From a virus, in the IMG/VR virus record IMGVR_UViG_3300046820_000447, positions 1 to 23,099 of that record: a stretch of DNA of 23,099 bases. One strand, given 5' to 3'. Made by a program: the position numbers and the translations under genes. Under the pieces are notes generated by a model that was given only the letters and a program-made list of their open reading frames with translations, was not told the origin of the DNA and ran no database searches. Below, in pieces: positions 23,050-23,099 of this stretch; the first letter of the stretch is position 1; every line of letters starts with the position of its first letter.

Positions 23050-23099
23050 AGCTTTTTGACGGTATTTATAATCCGAAGCTCAGTTATTGCAGCAGAGAG
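23046..23099 (-). CDS. C-terminal end of an upstream gene (partial, 17 aa)
   Basis: From the right edge, the minus strand is open in one frame and reads LSAAITELRIINTVKKL followed by TGA (23046-23048). This TGA overlaps the ATG of the 134-residue gene as ATGA, the same coupling used throughout the window, so it is probably the true end of the preceding gene. Too little is present to say what it encodes. Confidence 0.4.
   Translation of the reverse strand, partial: LSAAITELRIINTVKKL

Noticed and set aside
1-23099. Search for tRNA genes, CRISPR arrays, integrase/att sites or insertion sequences
   Set aside because: No cloverleaf-like short gene, spaced direct repeats, recombinase motif or terminal inverted repeat was seen by eye; gaps between genes are too short to hold most of these.

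Overview
The window is a densely packed piece of a tailed double-stranded DNA phage genome. All supported genes lie on the minus strand, so the reading order is from high to low coordinates. The large terminase, portal, scaffold-like protein, major capsid protein, connector/ring proteins and a very long tail protein occur in a canonical packaging-to-tail order. Three things point to a Bacteroidota host: the long tail protein carries a BACON-type domain, most genes lack a clear Shine-Dalgarno site, and seven gene starts are preceded by the TAnnTTTG element known as the Bacteroides/Flavobacterium -7 promoter box. Gene order and protein types resemble crAss-like and related Bacteroidota podoviruses. 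That placement is inferred from recognised protein patterns, not from a search. No integrase, tRNA, CRISPR array, insertion sequence or bacterial housekeeping gene was seen.

Layout in transcription order. 23099-21831: end of an unknown gene, a secreted coiled-coil protein, and a run of very small genes, most of them basic (48 aa; a 114 aa DUF5872-like protein; a 35 aa membrane peptide; an 87 aa HNH-like protein). 21813-19411: three virion or tail-fibre type proteins. 19400-18081: a lysis-like group with a two-helix holin candidate, a DUF6321-like protein, a Lys-rich peptide, a probable single-gene spanin and a coiled-coil protein. 18094-17053: two small phage proteins and a GroES-like protein. 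17056-12130: small terminase candidate, large terminase and portal, linked by ATGA or TAATG overlaps. 12082-9527: scaffold-like protein and major capsid protein. 9442-8699: a protein of unknown role. 8649-1143: ring/adaptor protein, tail tubular-like connector and a 1971-residue tail protein, linked by TAATG overlaps. 1125-1: a virion-like protein and a partial GNAT-like protein.

Transcription appears to be divided into units by compact cassettes. In each, a hairpin sits at the end of one gene and is followed directly by a TAnnTTTG element and the next start codon. The sites are near 12136-12105, 9503-9464, 8692-8657 and 388-362. Further TAnnTTTG elements at 21818, 19406 and 1130 lack the hairpin. 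This would give scaffold plus capsid protein their own unit, which fits the high demand for capsid protein. In five of the seven sites the element is only 4-7 nt from the start codon, so those mRNAs may be leaderless or nearly so.
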